Below, piece by piece: positions 16,779 to 25,822 of a stretch of DNA of 64,000 nucleotides. The position numbers and the translations under genes are program-made. This stretch comes from Nonlabens tegetincola (lineage in GTDB: Bacteria > Bacteroidota > Bacteroidia > Flavobacteriales > Flavobacteriaceae). The stretch's first letter is position 1; each line of letters begins with the position of its first letter. Location of the stretch: contig NZ_MQVV01000014.1 of NCBI RefSeq assembly GCF_002954355.1, positions 62,001-126,000 on the forward strand, read 5' to 3'. A model generated the notes under the pieces. It had not been told where the DNA came from, searched no databases, and worked only from the letters and a program-made list of their open reading frames with translations.

Positions 16779-17618
16779 TTAATACATTGCCTGTAGGGCA
16801 GTGATGTCGTTATTATTAAACTCTCCACCTGTACTTCCAGAAAAACATGCATTCATAAGGCTAGTAGGATCCCAACCAGTTGGAGTACCAGCTAAATGAA
16901 CGGCTCCATCAGAACCTGCAGACTCTCCAGATTGATTACAAGATTGTCTAGAAAACCAATCACTGTGGCGGAAACCTATAGAGTGGCCCATTTCATGACA
17001 AATCACATGTTCATTCACATTAGTCGAAAAGTTTTCTAAATTATAGATTTGACACCATTTGTAAGGACGCCCATTAGAAGGAAATCCAGCTACACCACCA
17101 GATCCAGAATTAGAAAAGGAAGTATCGTAAACTACCATATCGGCACTATTAGTGTCAGTTCCAAAAGTCAATCTAAAATTTAAACTTACTCCACTTAAAC
17201 GATTATAATTCGCTACAGCCCATCTTAATCCAGTCTGTGCCTTAGAAGATAATCCATATTGATTATTACCAGTGTAACCTAGTATATCAATTGTAGTGTT
17301 TGAACTGCTAACTAGATTAAAAGTTCTGTATTGCTTTTCAAGATCTCCTTCTCGTTCAAGCGCAAAGAACTCATCTTCACTTAAAGCAATATCATCTTGA
17401 AGAAAAACACGTTCAATTGAAGTGTTATCAGGTAGAAGAAAGTCTTTTAATTCTACGTCTTCTACTTTATAACCAAGTTTAACAGCATGATCTTGTATAG
17501 CTTTTAATCTAGGATTGTCTAAATTTTCTTCTCGTGACTCATCCGAGGAACAAGAAGTAATTAAAAGACCTACTAATGCAAATCCAATCATTGATAATTT
17601 GATAAGGGATTTTTTCAT
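16779..17618 (-). CDS. M57 family (HEIGH-type) metalloprotease lipoprotein
   Basis: A 279-residue lipoprotein (lipobox ITSC, Cys23). The N-terminal 90 residues act as a propeptide-like region. The catalytic zinc site is HEMGHSIGFRHSDW near residue 210, the metzincin-like HExGH-x5-H pattern of peptidase M57. The downstream region (GTPTGWDPTSLMNACFSG) contains the conserved Met of the turn. These are secreted or surface proteases of Bacteroidota with unknown substrates. It is a single gene facing apt. Its promoter must lie in 17619-17980, where I see no clear consensus. Confidence 0.87.
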   Translation of the reverse strand: MKKSLIKLSMIGFALVGLLITSCSSDESREENLDNPRLKAIQDHAVKLGYKVEDVELKDFLLPDNTSIERVFLQDDIALSEDEFFALEREGDLEKQYRTFNLVSSSNTTIDILGYTGNNQYGLSSKAQTGLRWAVANYNRLSGVSLNFRLTFGTDTNSADMVVYDTSFSNSGSGGVAGFPSNGRPYKWCQIYNLENFSTNVNEHVICHEMGHSIGFRHSDWFSRQSCNQSGESAGSDGAVHLAGTPTGWDPTSLMNACFSGSTGGEFNNNDITALQAMY

Positions 17619-17956
17619 TTTTAAAAAATTTAAAGGTTAATGCCTTAAAACTAGAAGATTAAATCCTTAGCAACAAAATACGTTTTTTACATAAAATTCA
17701 TGATTCAATATATAAAATTATGATATTCAAATACTTAAATCTGATGTAGGACTATTTTTACATTTTATATTTTCGATTAAGTGCATCATAATATTAAAAT
17801 TATCATTTGTTAATCGATACGGCACGATAATTGATTTTAATCTTAATGTTTAACGTTTTAGCGATAAAACATCACAGTGATAGTGTAAAGAAATTAAAAT
17901 ATTGGAAGTCCAATGATAAATTATTAGGAACGCACGATAAGTATAGAAATAAAAAA
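17619..17956. other. AT-rich intergenic stretch without recognised gene
   Basis: About 340 bases between the M57 protease start and the terminator next to tRNA-His. It is very AT-rich, has stops in all frames and no long repeat or strong hairpin. It should hold the protease promoter, but no convincing TAnnTTTG with a spaced TTG was found. Confidence 0.6.
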
Positions 17957-17982
17957 AAGCCTTAGAATATCTAAGGCTTTTT
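17957..17982. terminator. Terminator after tRNA-His
   Basis: Stem AAAGCCTTAGA/TCTAAGGCTTT with a very short loop; on the minus strand it is followed by a run of T. It directly follows the tRNA-His 3' end. Confidence 0.85.
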
Positions 17983-17983
17983 G

Positions 17984-18058
17984 GGTGGAAGACCGGTTTC
18001 GAACCGGCGACCTCCGGAACCACAATCCGGCGCTCTAACCAGCTGAGCTACAACCACC
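17984..18058 (-). tRNA. tRNA-His (GTG anticodon)
   Basis: Read on the minus strand: extra G-1 at 18058, 5' acceptor GTGGTTG, D arm GCTC...GAGC, anticodon stem CCGGA/TCCGG with loop TTGTGGT (anticodon GTG), T arm GCCGG-TTCGAAA-CCGGT, 3' acceptor CTTCCAC and discriminator C73. Two T-T mismatches appear in the acceptor stem; to my recollection other Bacteroidota share them. CCA is not encoded. Confidence 0.95.
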
Positions 18059-18164
18059 ATATCAATGTGAGTTTTTTAACGTGGTGCTCAAGATATCTCA
18101 ACCACGACTTTTAAAGCGGTGCAAATTTATAACATTTAAAAATTATACTCGCTATTTTTTTTAA

Positions 18165-18890
18165 TTATTTTAAATCAAATAAACTATTTATTGCAGGATA
18201 TCGTTCGACTGTATATCCTTCGGCATAATTGCTTCCCGTTAATCGACCTAAATTTGCTGCCCTATACTTTATACTTTGTAAGAAGTTTTCCGAATTAATA
18301 GGGGTTTTAGGACCTTCATCACCAGCTTTATAAAACTGCGATTCATAAGCCATTACTGCTTCTAATTTTTGATCTATAAACCCTGAAATATCTACAACAA
18401 AATCTGGTTCGATATCTTTCCATTGTATATAATGATAAACGTGATTAGGTCGCCAGTGGTCTTGTTTTTTTCCATTTAAAAAGGTTTCAATCCTTAATAA
18501 ACCGGATAAAAAACAGCTCACACTTGCAAGGTTGGAACCCTTTGCGTGATCTGGATGACGATCGTCGATAGCATTACATAAAACGATTTCTGGTCTATAT
18601 TTTCTTATTACCCTTACGATTTCCATTTGATGATGTTCATCGTTAGTAAAAAAGCCGTCTTTAAATCCTAGATTTTCTCTTACATCTAGATTCATAACTT
18701 TAGCGGCATTTGCAGCTTCTTTATCTCTTATATCTGCACTACCTCGTGAACCTAATTCACCACGAGTAAGATCAAGCACACCAATTTTTTTTCCTAATGA
18801 CTTCTCTTTGATTAATGTACCAGAACAACTTAATTCTACATCATCAGGATGAGCACCTATGGCAAGTATATCTAATTTAATTGGCTCCAT
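18165..18890 (-). CDS. bshB1: Bacillithiol biosynthesis deacetylase BshB1
   Basis: A 241-residue zinc deacetylase of the PIG-L/LmbE family. It removes the acetyl group from GlcNAc-malate, the second step of bacillithiol synthesis, in the cytosol. Zinc motif AHPDDVE (His14, Asp16, Asp17) and the later HPDHAKG are present, and TRGELGSRGSADIR and RENLGFKDGFF are typical of BshB1. Normal length. Its start directly abuts the stop of the transsulfuration enzyme upstream (18890 shared), so a tight operon linking sulfur amino acid and low-molecular-weight thiol metabolism is likely. Confidence 0.93.
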   Translation of the reverse strand: MEPIKLDILAIGAHPDDVELSCSGTLIKEKSLGKKIGVLDLTRGELGSRGSADIRDKEAANAAKVMNLDVRENLGFKDGFFTNDEHHQMEIVRVIRKYRPEIVLCNAIDDRHPDHAKGSNLASVSCFLSGLLRIETFLNGKKQDHWRPNHVYHYIQWKDIEPDFVVDISGFIDQKLEAVMAYESQFYKAGDEGPKTPINSENFLQSIKYRAANLGRLTGSNYAEGYTVERYPAINSLFDLK

Positions 18891-20035
18891 TATTTTGTGC
18901 TTTTCTCCATCGCTTGTTCGATGTCGTTAATTAACAAATCTACTTCCTCAATACCTACAGATAACCTAAGCAAGTCATCACTTATTCCTTGCTCAGCTCT
19001 TTGTTCTGGTGTCAACAAACTATGTGATGTTAAACTAGGGGCTAGGATAGTACTTTCAACTCCTGCAAGACTTAATGCTGGCTGAATTAAGTTTAGTGCT
19101 TCTAAAAATTTATCCGTTTTTACAGAACTTTTGAGCTCAAAAGAGAGCATACCACCATAACCCTTCATTTGATTTGTTGCAATTTCGTAATCAGGATGTG
19201 ATGGCAATCCAGGATAGTTCACTTTTCTAATTAATGGATGTAATTCTAAAAATTTGGCCAGTTTTTTTGCATTTTTCGATTGCTTTTTGACCCTTAATCC
19301 TAGAGTTTTTATACTGCGATCTAGCATCCATGCGGTTTGATCACTTATACTTCCTCCATAATTTTTAGCTGTATTCCACACACGATCAATATCCTGTTGT
19401 GAACCACTTACCGTTCCTGCTGTTATGTCGCTGTGTCCACCTAAATACTTGGTAGCACTGTGAATTATAATATCAATCCCAAAATCTGCTGGTGTTTGAT
19501 TAACGGGTGAGGCAAAGGTGTTGTCGATTACAGATTTTAATTTGTTCGCTTTCGCGAAAGCGGAAACAACTTCAAGATCAACAAGCTCTAGTAAAGGATT
19601 ACTAGGTGTTTCTACATAAATCATTTTAGTATTCGGTCGAAGAGCTTTTTGAAGGTTTTCTTCATTAATACGTTCAACCATGGTAAATTCAATACCCGTA
19701 TTTTTAAATTCGGCAGCGGCAAAATGTGCTGTTCCACCGTAAATAGCCCTTTGTAAAATGATGTGGTCACCAGTTTTCAAAAAGCTCATGAAAACAGCAC
19801 TTATGGCAGCCATACCACTCGCTAAAATGAGTCCGGCCTCTGTATTTTCTAATGCAGCCATCTTTTCACCCAATGCAACTTGATTAGGTGTATTCATGTA
19901 ACGAGGATATAAATTAGTGCCAGGATTGCGGTAATCGTAGGCTGTAGATAGGTACAATGGAGCGGTAGCACCACCGTATTTGTCATCTCTTAATTGCCCA
20001 GAATGAACGCACAGGTAATTAATATTTTTTTTCAT
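18890..20035 (-). CDS. Transsulfuration-family PLP enzyme (cystathionine gamma-synthase/lyase type)
   Basis: From ATG 20035 the protein has 381 residues; a GTG nine codons upstream is less likely. It is a Cys/Met metabolism PLP enzyme: the PLP lysine lies in IHSATKYLGGHSDITAG, and YGGTAHFA and YVETPSNPLLELVD are family motifs. Members act as cystathionine gamma-synthase, gamma-lyase or methionine gamma-lyase, and the sequence alone does not tell which. The junction with bshB1 suggests cysteine supply. One palindrome copy lies inside (19547-19562), encoding SAFAKA in a surface region next to the PLP domain. Confidence 0.88.
   Translation of the reverse strand: MKKNINYLCVHSGQLRDDKYGGATAPLYLSTAYDYRNPGTNLYPRYMNTPNQVALGEKMAALENTEAGLILASGMAAISAVFMSFLKTGDHIILQRAIYGGTAHFAAAEFKNTGIEFTMVERINEENLQKALRPNTKMIYVETPSNPLLELVDLEVVSAFAKANKLKSVIDNTFASPVNQTPADFGIDIIIHSATKYLGGHSDITAGTVSGSQQDIDRVWNTAKNYGGSISDQTAWMLDRSIKTLGLRVKKQSKNAKKLAKFLELHPLIRKVNYPGLPSHPDYEIATNQMKGYGGMLSFELKSSVKTDKFLEALNLIQPALSLAGVESTILAPSLTSHSLLTPEQRAEQGISDDLLRLSVGIEEVDLLINDIEQAMEKSTK
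19547..19562. repeat. 16-bp palindrome, copy 4
   Basis: Exact CGCTTTCGCGAAAGCG inside the PLP enzyme gene, read as AFAKA, with GAAAC on the plus-strand side. Confidence 0.95.
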
Positions 20036-20121
20036 AGAGCGAATGTAAGAACTGTCTATCACATCTTCTCACAATTACCTGCAAAAACATACCTTTACCT
20101 GATTACAAAATTCAATTATAA

Positions 20122-21375
20122 ATGACCACTGTTTACACTAATATTAAAGAACTTTTTCAAATACGTGACGCATCCATCAAAAGAGTAATAGGCAGTCAAA
20201 TGAAAGAATGTCCCAGCATTAAGAATGCTTTTATCAAAATAAAAGATGGTGTAATAGAGGATTTTGGAAAAATGAGTGATCTAGTTGTTGTTGAAAACCA
20301 GGATCAAATAGTCGATGTACAAAATACTATAGTAACTCCTGGATATGTTGATAGTCATACTCACCTTGTTTTTGCAGCTACAAGAGAAAAGGAATTTGAG
20401 GACAGAATTAACGGATTAACCTATGAACAAATTGCTGCTCGTGGTGGAGGAATTTTAAATAGTGCTGCCAGATTGCAAGACATGAGCGAAGATGAATTGT
20501 ACGAACAAGCATTAATAAGACTTAAAGAGGTAATAAAAACAGGAACAACATCTATTGAGATTAAAAGTGGATACGGATTATCCATGGAAGGCGAGTTAAA
20601 AATGCTTAGAGTCATTAAACGTCTTAAGGAAACAGAGCTATCACCTGGAGTATTTATGTCTATCAAAGCTACTTTTCTAGGAGCTCATGCGGTGCCATTG
20701 AAGTATAAAGACAATAAACAAGACTATGTCGATTTTATCATTGCAGAAATGCTACCTAAAGTAGCCTCTGAAAATCTCGCAGATTATATCGATGTCTTTT
20801 GCGAAAAAAATTACTTTTCAGTTTCACAAATGGTCCAAATTTTAGAAGCTGGAGCAAAATACGGTTTAAAAGCAAAGGTCCATGTAAATCAGTTTAATGT
20901 ATTGGGAGCTATCAAAAAAGCGGTAGAACATAATGCTATAAGTGTAGATCACCTTGAGGTTCTAGAAGATGAAGACTTAATATCACTGAGTAATTCAAAC
21001 ACAATTGCTACGGCTTTACCTAGTTGCAGTTTTTTCTTAGGATTAGATTACACACCTGTTCATGATTTAATGGATAAAGATATTGCGGTTGCACTAGCTA
21101 GTGACTATAATCCAGGCAGTACACCATCGGGAAATTTGAATTTTGTTTTTTCCTTAGCTTGTATTAAAATGAAAATGACACCGCAACAAGCTTTTAATGC
21201 GCTAACTATTAACGCTGCCGCAGCTGTAGAGCTTGATGAATCAGTAGGAAGTATAACCAAAGGAAAAAGAGCCGACTTATTATTCTTTAAAAATATTGAT
21301 AATCTAGCTGGAATTCCTTATAATTTTGGAACATCACAAATTGATAAAGTGATGATTTCTGGAACTTTTATGTAG
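20122..21375 (+). CDS. hutI: Imidazolonepropionase
   Basis: A 417-residue amidohydrolase that opens imidazolone-5-propionate to N-formimino-glutamate, the third step of histidine breakdown. Metal ligands sit in VDSHTHLVFA, and KVHVNQF, VDHLEV and ASDYNPGS are conserved family motifs. Length is normal. It is followed two bases later by hutG. The earlier enzymes (hutH, hutU) are not in this window. A weak promoter-like TACCTTTA is visible at 20090. Confidence 0.95.
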   Translation: MTTVYTNIKELFQIRDASIKRVIGSQMKECPSIKNAFIKIKDGVIEDFGKMSDLVVVENQDQIVDVQNTIVTPGYVDSHTHLVFAATREKEFEDRINGLTYEQIAARGGGILNSAARLQDMSEDELYEQALIRLKEVIKTGTTSIEIKSGYGLSMEGELKMLRVIKRLKETELSPGVFMSIKATFLGAHAVPLKYKDNKQDYVDFIIAEMLPKVASENLADYIDVFCEKNYFSVSQMVQILEAGAKYGLKAKVHVNQFNVLGAIKKAVEHNAISVDHLEVLEDEDLISLSNSNTIATALPSCSFFLGLDYTPVHDLMDKDIAVALASDYNPGSTPSGNLNFVFSLACIKMKMTPQQAFNALTINAAAAVELDESVGSITKGKRADLLFFKNIDNLAGIPYNFGTSQIDKVMISGTFM

Positions 21376-21377
21376 GT

Positions 21378-22385
21378 ATGAATTACGTTAAATTTATTGA
21401 CAAGTCTGCTCAGAAGCAATTTGTAAATCACCGATCCCAAATTGATAATTTTAAAGAAAGGGAAGACGCCTCTGTTGTTTATGCAGAAAAAATAACCTTT
21501 CTTAATAGTTATGCAGATTTAGTTAGTTGTCAAGAAAAATATGTCTTACTAGGAATACCAGAGGATATCGGTGTAAGAGCAAATTTTGGTAGAGTAGGAG
21601 CTAGTGAAGCTTGGGATTCATTTTTACCGATTTTTCTTTCTACTCAAATTAATAAATATCGCTCAGTAGATAATATTGCTGTATTAGGAACTATAAAGAC
21701 CGAGGATCAAATGGATGTTTGTGAAGGTCTTTATTCCTATCATCCAGATGATCGTTTGATTTTAAGTAAATGTGTACAAGAAATTGATAAACGTGTAGAA
21801 CAGGTCATAAGTCAAATCGTTCAATTAGGAAAAATCCCTATAGTAATAGGTGGCGGTCATAATAATGCATACCCTTTATTAAAAGCAACAGCTGTAGACC
21901 ATGCAATTGATGTAGTGAATATTGACGCACATACTGATTTGCGACCAGCAATAGGAAGACACAGCGGTAATGGATTTTCTCACGCACTTAAAGACGGAGC
22001 AATCGGTAGGTATCATGCAATAGGATTACAACCTAGTGCTCTTACTACTCAAATGCAAGAACTCATAGATCATGATTTGAGAATTTCGGCAGATTTTATA
22101 ACAGATAGAATAGACTTTACTCAAAGAGTAGAACAGGTGTTTGATAAAATTAAACTGGAACACTTTGCTCTTGAAATTGATATGGACGTAGTAAAAGACT
22201 TTCCAAGTAGCGCACAATCTCCTGTAGGTTTTTCATTTCAAGAATTAATAGATATAGTTACCGAAATAGTCAAAAAAGGACAGCCTCGCTATATTCATAT
22301 ATGCGAGGCTGCTCCTGTTTATGGTTATAAAAATCAAGTAGGAAAGGCGCTTTCCTATTTAGTAAATACTTTGATCAACATTTGA
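21378..22385 (+). CDS. hutG: Formimidoylglutamase
   Basis: A 335-residue ureohydrolase of the arginase family. The binuclear manganese site is visible in GGGHNNAYP, NIDAHTDLRP and EIDMDVV. Next to hutI it most likely hydrolyses N-formimino-glutamate to glutamate and formamide. It starts two bases after hutI, a plain operon. Its last 27 bases overlap the 3' end of the converging peroxidase gene. Arginase or agmatinase function is less likely given the neighbour. Confidence 0.87.
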   Translation: MNYVKFIDKSAQKQFVNHRSQIDNFKEREDASVVYAEKITFLNSYADLVSCQEKYVLLGIPEDIGVRANFGRVGASEAWDSFLPIFLSTQINKYRSVDNIAVLGTIKTEDQMDVCEGLYSYHPDDRLILSKCVQEIDKRVEQVISQIVQLGKIPIVIGGGHNNAYPLLKATAVDHAIDVVNIDAHTDLRPAIGRHSGNGFSHALKDGAIGRYHAIGLQPSALTTQMQELIDHDLRISADFITDRIDFTQRVEQVFDKIKLEHFALEIDMDVVKDFPSSAQSPVGFSFQELIDIVTEIVKKGQPRYIHICEAAPVYGYKNQVGKALSYLVNTLINI

Positions 22386-24191
22386 TTCGTATCGTTGATC
22401 TGTTAGGGTTTTTAGAAAATTTATGAGATCAGTTTGCTCTTGTTTGGTAAGGTCTAATGGATCTGGTGGCAAGGTTTGATATTCTTGATCAGTTATTCCA
22501 ATACCATAACCACCACCACGATTATAAAAATCAATTACTTGCTCAAGTGTGCTGTAAACTCCGTTGTGCATGTACGGTGATGTGATTTCAACATTGCGCA
22601 AACTTGGAGTTTTAAAAAAGTGTTTTCTAGATTCAGTTTGATAAACCTCATACACACCTAGGTCTTCATCAATTGTAGCGTTTGTGTTTTCAATTGTTGC
22701 AGGAGTTCCCAAATGTTCAATTTCGGTTTCAGTAAAATCAGGCGGAATAGTACCATTAAAAACTGGGGCAAAATGACAAGTTGCACATTGTGCATTACCC
22801 ATGAATAAATTAAAACCATTAATTTCTGACGAAGTTAAGCTGGATTCTTCACCTCGTAGATTTCTATCCCATTTTGAATCCCAGCTATTCAAGCTGCGTA
22901 AATAGTCTGCTATGGATCTTCTTACAGTTGATTCATTTAAAGGTTGATCAGGATAAAGAGTTGTAATTGATTTTAAATAATCTTCATTCTGCTTTACCAC
23001 TTGTAATAGTTTAGAAACATCAGTGTGAAATTCTGTTTCATTTTCAACTACATTAATAATTTGTCCTTCTAGACTTCCAGATCTCTTATCGTAGAAAAAA
23101 TTATTTTGATAAGCTACATAGGTTAGGCTAGGGCTATTTCGTTTTTGATCCTTACTTTTTGCAAGTCCGTCTGTAAATGCTAGTTTATCTACATGACAAG
23201 AAGCACAGCTTATTGCTCCGTTACTTGAAAACCCTTTCTCATTGAATAGTTTTTTTCCCAGCTCAATTTTTTCTTGTGTAAGTGTGTCTACTAGGTATCC
23301 TGCAAAATGATCTAGATTGAGTAGTTCGTTAGAAAATAATGCTTCTGCTTCATTAGATACCGCCATTTCTAGTGGAAAATGAATGGTCAGTTCTTTTACG
23401 GTTTGTGCCCATAATTTAAGCATGGGATCACTATGATTTCTAATGTAATGATAGCGATCAAAAGAAGAAAAGGAATGTTTTTTTAAATAGTTTTTATTTG
23501 CCGTAAATGCGTTTTCCCATTCTTTAGCTAGAGATTCATTAGGGTGTTTGGTTAACACTAGATTGATGAGGTATTCCGCTTTCGCGAAAGCGGAAACAGC
23601 ATCCTCTAAACTGTTTTGTAAAGCTGGACTGTCATACCCAGTAATTCCTGTGGTTGTTGTACGTAGGATTTGATTACGGACCATCCATAATACATGATAG
23701 GTTTGATAGTGAGAAAAATCGGCATTGCGAGCAAGTGCATCCATTTTATTACTCATGTGATGAGCAGTTTTTTGAGCAAGTATGAGGTCGGGATTTTCAC
23801 CGAAAATGTTTTCCTCTAAAGATTGAAAACTTAAAGGATTAAGTTCTTTGATATCTGTAGCATCTTCCTCTTCTACCTTAAGTATATTCGGAGCGTTCAA
23901 ACTAGCATAAACTTGCTTATCATGAAATGATAGAACGGGCTCAAGAGATTTGAAATTTTGTCTAGAAACTTTAAACAAATCCCTCATTACTTTAATCTCC
24001 TTGGTCTCACTAATAGAATCGAGAAGATCACGATTTTCAATAAGTTCCTTTTTATAAGAAGACTCAAGTTCTTCCCAATGCTTGGTAGTACTTATATGGG
24101 AATATTCTTGAGGTTGCTTACAGGCGTAATTTAAGAGAATAAGGCTTGCCATGAGGCAAGCCTTTAAAATATTATTTTTAATACGTAACAT
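22359..24191 (-). CDS. Di-haem cytochrome c peroxidase with long N-terminal domain
   Basis: A 610-residue lipoprotein (Cys24). The C-terminal 310 residues form a MauG/CcpA-type di-haem module with two haem motifs, CASCH and CATCH, and the end motif YMHNGVYSTLEQVIDFYNRGGG. The N-terminal part (about 30-280) has the pattern FKVSRQNFKSLEPVL, LNAPNILKVEEE, FQSLEENIF, which resembles imelysin-like proteins. It would reduce peroxide, or oxidise a partner, in the periplasm. It lies two bases after the PhoX-like gene, so the two are co-transcribed. A palindrome copy encodes SAFAKA in the N-terminal domain. Confidence 0.85.
   Translation of the reverse strand: MLRIKNNILKACLMASLILLNYACKQPQEYSHISTTKHWEELESSYKKELIENRDLLDSISETKEIKVMRDLFKVSRQNFKSLEPVLSFHDKQVYASLNAPNILKVEEEDATDIKELNPLSFQSLEENIFGENPDLILAQKTAHHMSNKMDALARNADFSHYQTYHVLWMVRNQILRTTTTGITGYDSPALQNSLEDAVSAFAKAEYLINLVLTKHPNESLAKEWENAFTANKNYLKKHSFSSFDRYHYIRNHSDPMLKLWAQTVKELTIHFPLEMAVSNEAEALFSNELLNLDHFAGYLVDTLTQEKIELGKKLFNEKGFSSNGAISCASCHVDKLAFTDGLAKSKDQKRNSPSLTYVAYQNNFFYDKRSGSLEGQIINVVENETEFHTDVSKLLQVVKQNEDYLKSITTLYPDQPLNESTVRRSIADYLRSLNSWDSKWDRNLRGEESSLTSSEINGFNLFMGNAQCATCHFAPVFNGTIPPDFTETEIEHLGTPATIENTNATIDEDLGVYEVYQTESRKHFFKTPSLRNVEITSPYMHNGVYSTLEQVIDFYNRGGGYGIGITDQEYQTLPPDPLDLTKQEQTDLINFLKTLTDQRYESNVDQSIY
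23577..23592. repeat. 16-bp palindrome, copy 5
   Basis: Exact CGCTTTCGCGAAAGCG in the peroxidase gene, read as AFAKA, with GAAAC on the plus-strand side. Confidence 0.95.
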
Positions 24192-24193
24192 GA

Positions 24194-25660
24194 TTATTGT
24201 TCTAATCCTGTAATTACATACAACATACTACCTTCTTTACGGCTGTTTGCAATATCTATAACCGCAGTAGGATCAGAGAAGGCACTACCATCCGCAGGTT
24301 CCCAACCGTGATTTTGTGTAGCAACTAGGAAAGAACCTGGTAGGCCAGTTTGCATAGAGATATCAATCATTCCTGTTATTTCCCAAATGCTATTTTCAGT
24401 TCCTACTCCTGCTGCAGCAGCAGCAACTTGGTCACATTCAAGAACTGTTTTTACAGTACCGTTGTTTAGGTCGTATTGATACATTCTTGCATAGTGTTGT
24501 CTTGCAGGATCGTCAAAGTATCCATTAGGATCTTCTTGAATGTATGCGTAGTTTTCTGTAACAAGAATATTATCAGGACTATGGAATCCCCATGCTTTTC
24601 CATTAACCTTATCACCATCTAACACACAAGTAATAGTAGCAGGTCCTGTAGGATCATTCTCATTAAGTACTACTTTGTACACACGACCGTATCTAGTTCC
24701 TTTTCCTATCAAACCTGGTTTGTCTCTACCAGTTACGGCGATATAAACTTCTCTTTGATTAGCTGCGTTTCCTCTTCTCCAGTCGATATCTTCAAGTCTA
24801 GAGAATCCCATAACGCCTTTTTGTTTAGCCTCAGCATCTAGTAGATCAATGTTACGCTGATTAAGTTCTACAAATTCGGCTGTGTATGTTTGACCTTCTT
24901 GCATGTCCATTTCATAGTTAATACCGCTGGCAGTAACTTTAAGACCGTATAATTTACCACTGTACAGATCACCTCTATCTCCTACGTACATTCCTAATTG
25001 TCCAGAAGGAATGTTATTATCAGAATGATCGTCACCAATAAAAACAACAGTTTTATCTTGATAAGCATCTTTACCTATCGCTACTGCATTTTCAGTACTC
25101 CATTGTCCCATAGCAGTTAACAATTCTGGAGTAGTGCGTGCGCTAGAAGGTTTTGTAGGTTCAGTTACGAATACACCTTTAGATGATCCACCCCATTCAC
25201 CACCTGATAAATAAAGCGGTCCAAAGCCATGTTCCTCTGGAGTAATTAGTGATCCAGAACATTGAGCGGTACTTGCCGTTGCCGACTCACTTAAAATATA
25301 CTCACCTTTTACAGGTTTAAAGGTATTGTCCAAGGTGATTCTAGCTATGGAGTAATCTGCTTCAATGTTATTGATAAGAGTAAAGTTATCATCGGCGCGG
25401 TTGTAAATTAATCCCATTCCATCGGCCATTGATCCGTATACGAAATTTGGAGATTCAGTCAATTGATCTTCACTAGATAGTATTGGGTATACTTTTACTG
25501 AAGAGAAGTCAGATGTTGTTTTAAGGTAATTACCGGTAACGGAGTGAGCTTTAAAATCGATGCTGTCAGCTTGCGGATTTGAAGCTTGATTATCATCGTC
25601 GTTACAAGAGACAAAAATAGCAGTTGCTAAAAGGCTAGCGGTTAGTAATTTAATTTTCAT
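24194..25660 (-). CDS. PhoX-like (DUF839) lipoprotein
   Basis: From ATG 25660 the protein has 488 residues with a lipobox (FVSC, Cys19). Motifs such as FSRLEDIDWRRGN, RYGRVYKVVLNEND and FHSPDNILV recall PhoX/DUF839 beta-propeller proteins, which bind calcium and iron and may act as phosphatases. The classical PhoX signal (Tat) is absent and the similarity is partial, so enzymatic activity is uncertain. It is the first gene of a two-gene unit with the di-haem peroxidase. The upstream in-frame start at 25696 is rejected because it would precede the lipoprotein signal. Confidence 0.6.
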   Translation of the reverse strand: MKIKLLTASLLATAIFVSCNDDDNQASNPQADSIDFKAHSVTGNYLKTTSDFSSVKVYPILSSEDQLTESPNFVYGSMADGMGLIYNRADDNFTLINNIEADYSIARITLDNTFKPVKGEYILSESATASTAQCSGSLITPEEHGFGPLYLSGGEWGGSSKGVFVTEPTKPSSARTTPELLTAMGQWSTENAVAIGKDAYQDKTVVFIGDDHSDNNIPSGQLGMYVGDRGDLYSGKLYGLKVTASGINYEMDMQEGQTYTAEFVELNQRNIDLLDAEAKQKGVMGFSRLEDIDWRRGNAANQREVYIAVTGRDKPGLIGKGTRYGRVYKVVLNENDPTGPATITCVLDGDKVNGKAWGFHSPDNILVTENYAYIQEDPNGYFDDPARQHYARMYQYDLNNGTVKTVLECDQVAAAAAGVGTENSIWEITGMIDISMQTGLPGSFLVATQNHGWEPADGSAFSDPTAVIDIANSRKEGSMLYVITGLEQ

Positions 25661-25822
25661 GTGTTTTAAAATTTTTAGGTTGTCAAAACTATTCACACAT
25701 CGATCATGGTCAGGTTTTAAAACCGCTATTAAAATCTTAACTCCACGTAAACATTTTGGGAAAACACTTTACTTTAACTTTAACTCATTGTTACATCGAT
25801 TGAAAATCAAATAAATATCAAA

